The position numbers were made by a program, and so were the translations under genes. Shown piece after piece: positions 1 through 13,305 of a stretch of 64,000 nucleotides of DNA. The notes under the pieces were generated by a model. That model did no database searches. It was not told where the DNA came from and saw nothing but the letters and a program-made list of their open reading frames with translations. Each line of letters starts with the position of its first letter. Within the stretch, counting starts at the first letter, position 1. This DNA is from Oikopleura dioica (lineage: Eukaryota > Chordata > Appendicularia > Copelata > Oikopleuridae), in contig OU015567.1 in assembly GCA_907165135.1 (NCBI GenBank), forward strand, positions 10,731,001-10,795,000. The letters are read 5' to 3'.

Positions 1-3000
1 CTGCCGTCTTTCGATCTGCTTGATAACCACAAGAGCCGGAATATGCCCAGCGATTGAGACAATTTCGATATTGATATCTCTTCCCCATTTCGTTCTCGCA
101 CTCCGGTTTACATTCAGACCAACTAGACCATTGTGACCATTTTGGATCAACAGTGTTTTCTTTTGCGAATGCTTCAATTTCGTAAAGGCAGAGCTCATGA
201 GATGAGGTTATGTTTACACTGTAAACTTCTTCACTTATTCCGTCGCAAGCAACATCATAGTAGCTAGAGTTCTGTCCTTCTAAATCGGCGAGTTTGATAT
301 TCTTACAAAGTTTCGATTCGCTCAAGAAATTTTCACTAGATTCGTCTTTCACAAAAACGTTCACGCTGACATCATCTCGAGGAGGAGCCGAAAACCATAG
401 ACGGAAACCCTTTTTTGGATCGAGCGTGTAAGAGCTGTTGAAATTTAGGTTTGCCCAAACACACTGGTCCTCACATGAGCGAGCATCTGAGCTGCCACTA
501 GTGTCATTCGAAACGATGTGGACAACATCTTCACCTGAGCAAGTGCCGCTGCTAGTCCAATTGAAGTGGTTGCCGCGATTACCGTCATACAGTCTGTATT
601 CGCTATGAGTTTTTCTTACTCTTGAAGCCTTTGCAATGGTCCAACCGTTTTTCGTGATCGATTGGATAGGACTCCAATCAGCAGCTTGTTTCTCTCCGCA
701 CTCTATGTAAAGGTCCTCTTCGTGATCGCAGTTGTTTCCTCTTCCACCGACTCTTTGGCCTTTATAACATTCGTCCAGTCTTGATTCATCTCCGTTGCAA
801 ATAACATCATCCATCCAGATCTTCCCTCTCAGTTTTCCTGATCCTGGTTCGGGATTAACATTCGATTTCCAACCAGAGAAACCGAGCTGTCGACAAATGA
901 CGCGTCCGACGTTTGGCGTAAATTTGTCATCGCAGACTGTTCCCCATTCGCCGCCAGTGGTTGTATTTTCATGCTTATAGAAAACTCGGACAATGCCTTT
1001 GTTGAGATTCGGGTCTGTTTCTACTTTTCCATCCGGTTTGATAGTCACAAGTTGAATTGCACCGATTTCCGGACACGGTTTTGTATTACATTGCTCTTTT
1101 TGAATCGTCGAATTAGTTTTTTGGTAATTTGCGAGCAGAGCTTGACAACCTCGAGAACAAGAGGAATCGGTGCACTCGTAGCATTTAAACTCTCGTTTTC
1201 TAGTGCCGCCGTTACAGTCGCTATCACATTCAGACCATCGTTGCCATCCATCAACTCTTGGCTCGCATTCAATAACGACATCTTCTTGGTGTCCACAATT
1301 ATGCTGCTCAATCCAGTTACAGTTCTCCCAAACAGTTGCGTTCTCGGGGCAATTTATGTTGTCAACTAGGATCTCCATGTCGTGGAGAGCATGATCGCTC
1401 CCGTTGTAATGAAATGAGCCGACATCCCTGAGAGATGACTTTGAAAAGGTGTACCAGTTTTTCAGCGGTCCTAGTCCCAGTTTGTCGCATGCGAGCTTCG
1501 CTGGCCTTTCATTAAACTCGTCGTCACACACTGTCCCGAAAGTTCCATTTTTGTAGATAACGAGTACTCCCAAATTTGGATTAGCAGGGTTTTTGGTAGG
1601 AGTCGCGAGGGCGAGCGTTCCTTCTTTTGGGCAATTATTTCGATTGCATTCCATACAAGGTTTATCGCATTTTTCCTCATTGGCGGCACATGAGCTTGAG
1701 CAGGAGGTTGTAAGAGTTCTACTGTTGTCTACTATCTTATGCCGTTTTCGGAATGAATCGGTTCCGTTGCAAATGACTTGATTTTCAAGAGAGTCGAGGC
1801 AAGGTCCCCACTCAGTCCAGTGCCCAGCTGTTTTGACCCAGTTCACGTATAATCCCAAGAGCATGTTGCTTGAAGCAGCTGCTGAGAAAAATCCAAGTTG
1901 CCATTGTTCTGGATCTGGGCTTTGAGTATATAGAATTCGTACTTTTGGTTCAGCGCGTCCAATGCGAGTAAGTTGTGTTATAAAATGAGGGGTGCTTGTA
2001 TTTTCGTCATCTACCGTCGGTTCCACTCGTGTTTTACCCGAAAGACTCGAAATTTCGAAGTTTATAGATTCAGCAATGGAGAAGCGATCTTGGATTAGCA
2101 AGCTCTTCGTTCTTAGGCCAGTAATATAATCATGCGGACCGAGCGTCACGTTCTTACTCGAGAAAATATCTTCATCGTTGCCATTGAAAAATGGGTTTTC
2201 CCGACGAGAATATGAAGCTCTGTGCAGAAAGACGTTTTTGCAAACGAGGCGAGCTCTTGGCTGGGTTATTATTTTGAAAAAACTTATAAAATCCATTAAA
2301 TTTTCGAATATCTGAATTGTTGACCCGGTCCTTGTTGAATCTGAAGGTATCGATATCGGTGAATTTGCCCCCGATCGTGTGATGGTCACTTGCATGACAA
2401 AGTCGGTACCTAATACAAAACGTAATAAACGACGGTAATTAAACTATATTTACCGCAGTAGTGGATGGTGATTTTGGTTATTTTCCCCAAGCCTTCTTGT
2501 TCAGAATCAGAGAATGTCCTTTTGCTAAATGAGTAAAGTCAGAAAGGAGGGCAAATATTCCAGTGAGCCCATAAAAACGTCGTGATGTAGACAAAAACCA
2601 TCGCCAACATCAAGTAAAGAATTGCTGACTCTACGTAAGCGACGAATGAATTACTTTCTTTCTTTGATTTATAAAATTATTCAAGTAAAAAATTGCTTAG
2701 ACACTAATTTTTCTCTTAATAAACGTTTCCTGAAAGCCCGGCTGGAAACATGAAATTGTTTTAAAGCCTTTGGATCTCTTCTACGCAAATCATACCTGGA
2801 GAAAATAGTGTTATCCTTGAGAGCGCTGATTACCCCAATTTCCGACTTATCTTCGAGATTTGCCCCAGTTTCTTCGGCTTTGCAACTGCGAAAATCCAAT
2901 TCGCAGTCTGGTCGATCTTTGCCCACGCTGAATATTCAGTAATCATTTGCAAAACATCATTTTCTACTTACAGCTTCGAAAAAGGTTCCGAACTATTACA

Positions 3001-4183
3001 TTTTCGGCAATTTTTAGAGTCAATAGAAGGACTTCCATAGACACAGGATCGTTTGCGAATTTTTACTCCAGCTGCCGAGTTAGCTACCGAACAGTCACCC
3101 CAAGATTCCCATTCTGCCCACATCCGCTCTTTGCACTCATCTCCATATCTGTCATTCGGCTTGAACAATAATCGTTGATTTTATTCGAATTATAAGATTC
3201 TCAGTTAATATATGAGTTAAACCGTTCCTATAATAATCCCTTTCGTCGCATTTCCAAACGCCAGACTCATCGCAAATCATATTTGAATGGTTTCCAGTAG
3301 TGTTACATGGAAATTCAGTATCGCTGGTATTTTTGAGGCACTCTTTTCCACTTTCGTACTGAATCTTGAAGCCATACATCGATCTTGACCTATCGGAATG
3401 CAGCGCAATTTCGACCTTGGTGGTATTCAAGTACACCGGCTCCATCCACCCGAAGTCACGTGGATCGTTTTCGCCGTAATCCTACCGAAAACGTAAGGGA
3501 TATAAATTATTTGCGTAAAACCGGGTAATAAAGTTTACGCACGCCATGCGCGCATGCTATTTGGGGGCGACGCCCGGGCCATTTGTTTTCGACCGTGGTC
3601 CGTGTGACCTTTTACTAGGGTTAAGAATTTTCAATGAAGAAATACCTTAAAATCTGACATTCGCGAAGCGGTTGTTCCCTGGCCCCAGACATAATCTTCT
3701 AGCTGACTGACGACGCCACAGAAGACAGGAGAACAGGTTGAGTTTTGACCGTCTTTCTCCTTCCAGCTAAGTCTAATCGAATCCCATTCGCAGTGATGTC
3801 TCGAGTCTCCAGAGATGTAGTTGTCCTTTGGATCTTCGTCTTCGATATCGAATTTGACAATTGTTAACTTCATTGGCGCGCAATGAACTTCTATTGTATG
3901 AGTGCAGTTAAGATTGTGTCTAAAATTTAACCCTCTCAATTTTATCAAAGCGTAGCTAGGCCTACCCGTAAGGATGTGCGGACTGGGCGATTCCTGCTCG
4001 TTTGACATCACCATTCGTTTTTAGAGGAGTGTTCGTAGCGATCCCATCAGAACACTTATCGTTTGGTAGAAAGAAACTCTGGTCGCACTCGCCACACTCT
4101 GGACATCTCGACAAATCTTCCTCCTCTCCAAAACTCTCTTTTATGAAAACTATCAAAAATAATGGAATATATTTCAATCTCAT
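1..4183 (-). CDS. Secreted mosaic protein with CUB, thrombospondin type-1 and SRCR domains (3' part cut by window edge)
   Basis: The protein starts at 4183 with a signal peptide (MRLKYIPLFLIVFIKESFG), followed by a Cys-rich stretch and a CUB domain. The CUB reading frame is restored by a 46-nt GT-AG intron at about 3909-3954. Further along are TSP1 modules (WAEWESWGDC at about 3120; WTEWGPC at about 1800; WQRWSECDSDCNGG at about 1230; WSQWSSWSEC at about 130). Two SRCR domains carry FGTVCDDEF (about 1530) and WGTVCDDKF (about 920). A 45-nt intron lies near 2409-2453. CUB, TSP1 and SRCR are extracellular adhesion or recognition modules, so a secreted or matrix/innate-recognition role is likely; the exact function is unknown. 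The C-terminus lies beyond base 1. No one-to-one vertebrate orthologue is claimed. Confidence 0.8.
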
Positions 4184-4439
4184 TTTCTTTTTAATTTCTA
4201 AAGTGAGAATAAAATCGGAGATGCGAAGCAAAGAGGTTTGAGAAATGTTTTTGAAAGGAAGTAGAATCTGTGCTTCGTTTTGAATCGGAAATCGGCGACC
4301 CTTCGAGAAGTTGACTGAAGCTTGATTTGCGATTTAGGCAACCTCTGCGGGGCATGACCTGCACTTATCATAATAGACGTCAAAGGAAGCTTTTTAATAA
4401 ATAAATAAATTTTTTCTGTACAGGAAGATTCTTTTTTGA

Positions 4440-4979
4440 TTATTTTGTTGAGATGGGACAATCTTCTTTTGTAGCGTAGCAGAAGGCTTTCGGTCCTTTC
4501 ACGGGTTTATGTCTTGGGCAGCCGCATCGAGTATTTTGCGGTCGACAAGCCTGAAGTTTACAGTAATAAGGCACATCCTTACCGCAAGTCTCCATGCATT
4601 CTCGGCTTTTCAGGCAAACACCGCGTTCCATTTCCCCTCTACAACTTGCTAATGAAGCTACACGCTTTTCATGAGTTGCCAATTAGTAAAATCTTTATGA
4701 AAAGCGAAAATAGGTGTAACTCAAGTCTGAGATCTTTGAGAGGCTTCTTTTTGACCTTTAACAGATTCTTGGAAACCATAGTCGGGAAAATAAGACTCCT
4801 TTGTTGGACATTCCGCAGTGCAATCCGTTCCATTCCATACCAGGCCGCTATCACAGGTACATCCGATCTTGTCAGGGCACGTAGCGAGGCAAAGTCTATT
4901 TGCAGAAGATTTCATAATCGGGCGGAAACAGATCAAGGTCGACTGTTGGAACAGTTTGACCTCAGGCCGAGGTCCTGAG
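4440..4979 (-). CDS. Small cysteine-rich protein exons, TIL/EGF-like
   Basis: Two open stretches on the minus strand are rich in cysteine. The upstream one (about 4936-4730) reads CLATCPDKIGCTCDSGLVWN, the spacing of a trypsin-inhibitor-like (TIL) or EGF-like module. The downstream one (about 4670 to stop 4440) contains CRGEMERGVCLKSRECMETC. They probably join across an intron at about 4670-4760, but I could not fix the splice sites. No convincing start or signal peptide was found, so an upstream exon is missing or the gene is degenerate. It lies just upstream of the CUB/TSP1/SRCR gene on the same strand. The likely role is a secreted inhibitor or matrix component, which is inference from the cysteine pattern only. 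Confidence 0.45.
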
Positions 4980-5117
4980 CGAGTTCATGTAATTCTGAGA
5001 AAGCATTTTTGAGTTCTCTGAAATCACTCTACGAATTTCTCAATAAAAAAATAAAATGAAACCCTCTCTTGATCCCAACAGGTCGGCCCACAGTTGAAAT
5101 CACATGCAGAATTCACT

Positions 5118-6038
5118 TCAAGAGTTCAAAAATAACCGTATCTTATTTGTAATTATTGTCAAATATTGACCCTCTTTCTTTTTGCCTTTAGATTTTGTCT
5201 TAGATTTTTGAACTTTGGTCCTATTCGTCGTCCTCCAGTACATATTTCTTCTTCTTCGAAAAGGTCTAACAGTTGTCTTTGGCATGCTCTTACTGATACC
5301 CCAAGAATTATCTTCAATATCTTCATCTAATAAACGAAAAACGTGAATATATCAACGCAAAGTTATGAAATGAAGTTTTTGAAGACTCCATTCCAGCTTT
5401 TATAAGTGTGCGCTTGAGTGTTATTCCACTTGGGTTCAACCTTACGCCAATAAATCAAGCTGATTTCTTGTGAGTTGAGTAATTTTCAAGAAAACTAATG
5501 CAGTCACAAGCACTCACACTAGAATTCCTTGTAATTCCATGAAGAAATCTATCCGTAGTCGGTATTCGAAGATGCTCCCCTTAGGGCAAATGTAAATTCT
5601 GATTGGTCAGGTAATAGTTCTTCAGATTCTGCAGTTCAGAATCAATAGAGAAAAACACGTCAACCTTCTCCCAAGAACTTATATTTCTGAGAATCCGATA
5701 GGAGTTCTCCTCGTTGACTCCCACCACCTCCTGACTTGGATAAGAGATTCCCCGTGACTTCTTGTCTTGTGAGCATTGATAAGACTCCTCTTTTCCTCCG
5801 TTATTCTCATAAACCTTCATTCATGATAATCACGTGATACAATTTTACCCGATCACGTGCGCATAACAGCAAGGGGCTTGCTGCAATTTGCATCCCGCAA
5901 GGCTGTAGAAGTCAGCATGGAAGTGCTGACACCGTAATGATTTTCAAATTTCATTTGTATCAACTTGATCGGAAGATTGGGAGGGCAAATATTAGCCACA
6001 CCCAAGACAACACACATTCTGGTTACAAATGGAGACAA
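5118..6038 (-). CDS. Hypothetical protein with basic C-terminal exon (gene model uncertain)
   Basis: Unrecognised. The clearest coding piece is the last exon (about 5118-5327). It follows a good acceptor (TTTATTAG), begins DEDIEDNSWG and becomes Arg/Lys-rich (RPFRRRRNMYW, then KSKTKSKGKKK). Upstream open stretches at 5581-5820 and 5853-6038 may be further exons, but their junctions could not be established and the middle is shifted in frame. The basic tail could suggest nucleic-acid binding. No family signature was seen. Confidence 0.3.
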
Positions 6039-6552
6039 CTCGAAAATAAAACGGTGTCTAAGAAGTATTTAATAGGCTTGGTGTCATTATATCCATCTTA
6101 GTTTGACCATCATCTTTCTAATGTAATGATTCCTTATTCAGAATAAGTTATTCTCAAACTGCAAGCATCCTCCTAAACATACGAAGAACGAAGGAGAACG
6201 AAGAACGAGAAGATAAAGAACACGATGTTGAAGAAGCATGCTAACATATTTAACAAGACTTTCCTTAAACTTCTTTCTAATGTTTAACTCTAATAAGCTT
6301 TGTTTATAGATTCAGTTCGACTACTTATTTTCATCTTGGAGAATGATGCTGATAGTGAGAGCGCCCTTGTCGTTGCGTAAGCTAACTTGCTTGGCACGCG
6401 TGAACAGTCCCCTCTACTGCCGATCACATGCCTCTTCCTTCGGAGGTAGGTATATATTCCAGCGATTTTGCCTTCTATCCTCAGAATACAAAACACAAAG
6501 AAAACCTTGAAATTGAAAAAATTAAGGTACACGAGAGAAAACACGACGAAAC
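6039..6552. other. Intergenic or leader region before the HAD gene
   Basis: No convincing coding signal on either strand. It lies between a minus-strand gene and the plus-strand HAD gene, so it presumably holds the divergent promoter. A short GA-rich repeat (gaacgaaggagaacgaagaacgag) lies at about 6185-6210 and a TATATA-like run at about 6450. Confidence 0.4.
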
Positions 6553-7989
<1,437 letters not shown>

Positions 7990-8181
7990 TTATGTTTTCT
8001 GCGTCAAAATTACGTCTACTGTTGCCCATAAAAACGACTCTTCTGCTGGCCAAAGCCTGATGAACACGGCCTAAACATGCGTTCAATTCATGAGGTTCAT
8101 TTACTTCTTTTTACTACCATAATAAAAACGATGAAAAGACAATTATTTGTGGAAAATATGTCTGAATTTATCAATTAGAAT

Positions 8182-8768
8182 TTAGATGAAATTAAAAAAG
8201 TCGACTTGAGGCAAATTTTTTCAAAAAAATTTTATTGGCTAATATGAAAGAGGAGGAAATTCTGAGTCGAATGGTCTACTTCCGGCTCTATAATTCTATC
8301 AAGTGACGTCATTATGACTCATTTCCCCAAAACTTTTGGGGAGCTTTTGAAGGGTTTCCGATGGAGTTTTTTGGCGTTCTTGGGCTTAAAAGAATCGCCG
8401 TCGAAAATTGAGGGGGGGTTGTCTTGGATTTTTAGAAATTCCAAGCGAAACACCTTGAAACCGACCGGTCGAATTATGGTCAAAATTTTTCTTGAGTTTT
8501 TCAAAACCCTTAAAAACCCCCTCAGTTTTCGACGGCGATTCTTTTGAGCTATAGAAAGTCAAATAAATCCAACAGAAACCCCTTAAAAGATCCCCAAAAG
8601 TTTACCAAAATTGCCCTAATCTGGACTTTATTACGCAATTTTTGACGTCGTAAAGTCAAAATTTACGGGTCAAATCTAGCCTATTCGACTCAGAATTTTC
8701 TGCTCTTTCTTCTGAGAACGAAAAATTTTTTGAAAATTTGCCTCAAGTCGACTTTTAATTTCATCTTA
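8182..8768. mobile_element. Fold-back MITE-like element, 581 bp, TTA duplication
   Basis: A near-complete inverted repeat. The left end GATGAAATTAAAAAAGTCGA (8185) is matched inverted by the right end (to 8765), with small indels in an A run. Inner segments also pair, for example AAAAGAATCGCCGTCGAAAA at 8389 with its inverse at about 8527-8546. The element is flanked by TTA on both sides (8182-8184 and 8766-8768). A 3-bp TTA/TAA duplication with terminal inverted repeats is typical of PIF/Harbinger-derived MITEs. Open frames inside on both strands are mirror-image shadows, not genes. Confidence 0.75.
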
Positions 8769-8974
8769 GTGATGTATTCACTGTTTCGTAAAAACGGACA
8801 TTGCAATATAAGAATATAGAAACGCTGGAATAAGGACGGCAGGAGTTTATTGCATTCATACCTACTCAGTTGGAGGGAAAAGTAAATTGGCAAAAAACTA
8901 GAATCCTTGCGACTCAACTTATTCTGGTAATTCGTCTAGGGTTGGATGTTACAAGCGGCACAATGGAAGAGTAT

Positions 8975-10078
8975 TTAGATTTTGTTGAAGGCGACAACAT
9001 CGACAGACTGGACGTAGTCCTCGAAGTTGGTGATGTTTTCTTCCAAAAGATCAGTGGAGACCTTGTCGTCTTCGATAACACACGTGATCTGAATGAAAAA
9101 TTAAAAATGAAACTAAAAAGAGTCTCTTTACCTGGAGTTTCTTAATACCGTAGCCGATGGCAACGAGTTTACCAGTTCCCCAAAGGAGTCCGTCCATTTC
9201 GATAGTTCGTACGTTGGCTTCGAGTTCGGCCATGTCGGTCTCGTCATCCCAGGGCTTGACATCGAAGATGATGTTAGACTTGGCGATGACCTTGCCCTTC
9301 TTCTCCTCCTTGGCGGCTTTTCGGGCGTTGTAGGCAGCGACTCGTTCGGCCTGAGAATGATAGTCACGCAATTTTCTCATTAGGACCTACCTTGATCTTC
9401 TCAGCCTCAGCATCGTCTTCATCGTCGGATCCGAAGAGATCGACGTCATCATCATCTTCCTCGGCGTCGCCAGCGGCGGCAGGGGCGGCCTGCACCTTGG
9501 TGTTACCTTCAAGAGCAGCTAATCTGAAGATGACGGATTAGCCACGCGGAAAATAGCGAAATAAGACTTACCGCTTGAGGACTTCCGCGAGGGTAGCTTT
9601 GAGCTCAACATTCTCCTTTTCTAATTTCTCAACACGATCCATATCTAATTTGGGGCCGGCCTGAAAAAAATCATGTTAGTTGTGTAAAATTATATTCAAA
9701 AAAGAAGAAAGAAAAACCGGCAAAAATGATTGTCTTACAAATTTCCACGAATAAACTTCTCTCAAGGTGAAAGAGTGTCTAGAAGAATATCAAATTCTTT
9801 ACATAAATTATCGAGAAAAAATGGTAATATCGCGCGGTAGCATCCGGCACGGGTTGAATCTCGGAAAACTTCGACTTTGTCTTCGGCTCCAAAATTATTC
9901 AATTTTTTTTTATGGAAAAAATTCCCCGCGTGCCGGATGCAACCGCGCTCTCTTGAGTTGTTCCGGATTCAACCCTTACCGATGCTACTTTTCCGGTGGC
10001 CTTGAACTCGAAAAAAGCGTCAAGGGCAGATTCGTACTGCTGCTGGTACTGCCACACGGTTTCAGCGATAGCGGCCAT
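8975..10078 (-). CDS. EEF1D: Translation elongation factor 1 beta/delta (guanine-exchange subunit)
   Basis: Five exons (9980-10078, 9572-9660, 9391-9523, 9132-9350, 8975-9088) encode 217 residues. The C-terminal exchange domain is unmistakable: [14 protein letters not shown], then [20 protein letters not shown], then a terminal VDVVAFNKI. It catalyses GDP/GTP exchange on EEF1A. The middle holds the acidic [10 protein letters not shown] segment. A short heptad-rich exon ([20 protein letters not shown]) is the leucine-zipper type found in the delta rather than beta subunit. The N-terminus [12 protein letters not shown] begins 24 nt after an A-rich leader. The beta versus delta assignment rests on the zipper. 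Confidence 0.93.
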
Positions 10079-10772
10079 CTTAAGATAATTAAAATACAGT
10101 TGATCAAGAATAGTAAGGAACAGAATCTGTAGAGAAGAATCGTTACATAACAATTGCCACGTGAAAGCAAGAAAAATTAAAGGAAACAGGTCGGTTTCAT
10201 CAGTTCTCCAAGAAGCTCTTTAATGGTGTGATCTCTTCGATAAAAATAAGTTCAAGGGGAAGTTGGGGAAAGATTCATTAAAATGAATGAGCTTTAGGGA
10301 AATTCTTGAAGGGCACTTCAGATTCGTGGCGGTGTCTCATTACCACCCACAGGTCAGGTCGCTCCAGATCCTGGAGGACTTTTCCCACTGGAAGTTTTAC
10401 TTTTCTGAATTATTTTCGTTTCTCTCGGCATTTTCGATTTGTATTCGATCTTCTCAGAGCCATAAATTTATGTTTTTTCGATCATTATTACGATTCTTGA
10501 GACTATCGACACAATTGAGGATTTTCATTAATATTTTATAATTAAAAATGCTCTAATAATTAATTTAATATGTGATGGTTCTATTCTAGTAAATTCTAGA
10601 GCCCTGAATGGAATTTTCACCGGATTCTCTCACTCATGGCGCCTAGCCAATGAGCGCCGACGTAATGTGCAGTCTCGCGCGCCGATTGGTCACTTGGCAC
10701 TAACTCTTCCACGTCCCGGGACCAGCTCGACTCAAACCAAAGAGAAGAAAATCGTGTAAATTCATCGAAAAA
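10079..10772. promoter_or_regulatory. Divergent promoter region with CCAAT boxes
   Basis: This lies between the divergent EEF1D (-) and the plus-strand gene at 10773. A CCAAT box at 10647-10651 and an inverted one (ATTGG) at 10685-10689 sit within a GC-rich block (about 10630-10735), 85-130 bp before the plus start. They are plausible NF-Y sites. The stretch 10150-10600 shows no convincing gene. Confidence 0.45.
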
Positions 10773-11840
10773 ATGAGCATGTTACGTCGAACCTCCGGTT
10801 CACTCACCAAAACCGTCAGACAGATTACTCAACAGGTAAGATTTTCTTCATTCAAACGTATTTCCGGCCCATTTTTTGGAAAACATAAATTATAATGTTA
10901 TTTTCAGCAACCTGTCAAGGACAATGTTTTACGAACAACTGCTCTTGGATCTGCCAAGTGCGTCGCTCAGAACCTTGGATCGTCTATGCCAAAGGTAACT
11001 TTCTTTCTGACTAACGGAGTAATAGACGGGTAAACGCAGTAATGAGGCGGTACCCGTAACCGTACAGATCCTTGGGGATATTAGTGTGCATCTTTGCTTT
11101 CCTAAGCAGAATAATAAAACGCGCCCCTGTGGAATTACTCAAGTTATTCCTTTGACGTGTTCTCATCGATTTCTGGATAAAGGTGTCGAAGGATCAGCCG
11201 CCCTCCCAAAACTGTGAGGAATAAGGTAGCACCGCCTCATCCAAAAATAGAGACAGAGAAAAAAACTTTGGATTTACCCGGTTTCTTGCGGCAGTGAGTC
11301 GATAGCGCCCTTTCGGCCCCCTTGTTGAAAATTTTCGAAAGGGCCATCGCCTATATCTGCCCAAAGGAACTGGGACTACTCGACGAAAGAAGCGGAAGCG
11401 GCCGATCTTGTCATCACTTGGGGAGAAGCAAGAAAAAAATGTGATAAAAATTGTTTTTAGACCTCCAAGGCCGACAAAGGACAGATGATGGTCAATCAAA
11501 TCACTTCTATCCGCCGACAAAATCCAATGCAGTTCCTCCAGAAAACCACTCAGTTTAGGAACGTATCGAAATTTGATAGTTTGAAATTCTTCTATTCCGT
11601 CTTTTGAAGCTTTTTCGATACCTCTTTGAAAGTATAAATGTCCAAAACGCTAAAGTGGTCTTATCATCGAACACTGCCAAGCTATCGAAAATGTTTGCCT
11701 CCTTCGACCTGACGAGTTGCCAGATCTCCTTCGCTGGAATGTTGGGCGACTTTGCCGTCTGGGCGATCACCGACATGTCCACCGGCGAACTCATCTACCT
11801 GATCGATGATAATGGGGGCTCTGAAATATTAGAAACGTGA
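10773..11840 (+). CDS. Hypothetical protein, possible mitochondrial presequence
   Basis: Not recognised. Exon 1 (10773-10835) encodes a Ser/Thr/Arg-rich start (MSMLRRTSGSLTKTVRQITQ) resembling a mitochondrial targeting peptide. Exon 2 (10908-10995) and exon 3 (from 11461) follow clean GT-AG introns; intron 2 is unusually long (465 bp). A 47-nt GT-AG intron at about 11561-11607 would join exon 3 in frame to a last exon ending at 11840, which contains a hydrophobic stretch (SFAGMLGDFAVWAI). If that intron is not used, the protein stops at about 11607. A competing minus-strand frame over 11555-11794 looks weaker. Confidence 0.5.
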
Positions 11841-13305
11841 TTGACAGCAGGATCAAGGAGCCATGAGCTGTTGTCAACCACTTTTAGTCGGACTAGAAAG
11901 GGCACAATTCCGGTCATTTTTTAAAGATCAACTTAGAAACTAAGAATCTTTTGAAGACATTTTCGTAGAAGAAAATTTTCTGAGCCAAGCTATAGCACCT
12001 GAAATTGGTCGCTATAGAAACTAACTGTAGAACAGAAACGCTCCCAGTAATGATTTACAAATTATTCAATTCATAGTCATCCCTTGAAAGTCGTTAACAA
12101 CTGAATTCGCGATCGCCGGTTTTATAGAGCCCTGCGGCAGCGCATAAAAATCCTCTGTCAATTATTTTTTCATACAGTTCGAAAATGACGTTTGTTCTAT
12201 TGGGCTGTTTTTCGACTGCTAGAATTTCGATACAAATTTGAGATCCCTCCTCAGTGGCTAATTCGCGATTCGCAATTTTTGTCAAATCAACCTTTCATAG
12301 CCCGTTTCAGCTTTTGATCCCCCTTTTAGAGTATAAGACAGCCGCGTTCAGACCCCTTCGAAGTCATTAATTTTCTTCGGCGTTCCCTTTATTTCGCAGC
12401 CCTATTCAGCAGTTGATAGTCAGCCTAATACAAAATCCAATTATTCAGCAGCCCTTAGATAGTTTATGAACCTGACGATTTTTATATCAAAAATTCACTT
12501 TCTCTGGAACCAATTTGTAATTATATTTATAGAGTCCCCGCGCAGCACATAAGCTCCATTTCATAGCCCTAGAATATTTCATAGCCGCTCTGCAGTTGCT
12601 AACAGTGGCTTATCAAGGCCTCCAAATCCAAATTTACTTTTCTGAGCCTGAAAAGTGCTTGAGAAAATCAATTATTTCAAATAGCCCAGACTCAGCCAAT
12701 AGTATTCACTCTCCTTTTGGAACCCCTTCTAAGTCTATAATTTTTGAGTCCCGAGACTAGCATCTGATTTCTGAGCGCCGTTTAGCTATTGAAAAAAAAA
12801 CACACACTAAGTAAATTATTAAAGTTTCGGGCTTCTCTCTAACTGTTCTACTGTTCAACATCTCTGCGCTTGCAACTGTAACTTGCGCGATTTTTTTCTC
12901 AAAAAAGCGTCAACAACGCATCACTTGAAATTCGACTGATGCCTTGTCGTCGCAATCATTCACCTTATTATTGTCAAACTGTTTGAAAATAATAAATTTC
13001 AAACTCAAAGTTCAAACTATCAGCTAACAGCTAGCCTCGATTTTGGACGAGCAATTTACCGCTTGGTCAATTTGCCCAAAGGTCTCAAAGGAGCGCTAGC
13101 TACTCTTCTTGCTTGCTCTTTTTAGGTTTTGTGTATTTGTGAACTGTAAAGTATATATAATATAAATAATTTTGTGAACTCGTATACAAAGGGGTAGCAC
13201 TGATCCGGGATTGTTCGAGAGACATAAGTACAAATTGAAAGGGATCTTTCGCAGGCGTTCATTTTGGCAGTCGATGCAGGGAAGTATTTGCAATTAACTA
13301 ATTGG
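11841..13305. other. Gene-poor spacer with degenerate repeats
   Basis: About 1.4 kb without a supported gene. Diverged copies of a motif of the type tttatagagcccYgcgSagc recur (about 12119 and 12528). Several further tttcatagcc fragments occur at about 12290-12600, suggesting decayed repeats. A short minus frame at 12094-12285 has no recognisable homology. Confidence 0.35.

Noticed and set aside
3962-4030. Apparent frameshift in the CUB gene
   Set aside because: A 46-nt GT-AG intron (about 3909-3954) joins the two frames exactly.
4514-4978. 154-codon plus-strand ORF
   Set aside because: It is the antisense shadow of cysteine-rich minus-strand exons with a TIL/EGF-like pattern. It has no motif of its own.
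8314-8547. ORFs on both strands in 8314-8547
   Set aside because: They are mirror images inside a palindromic element.
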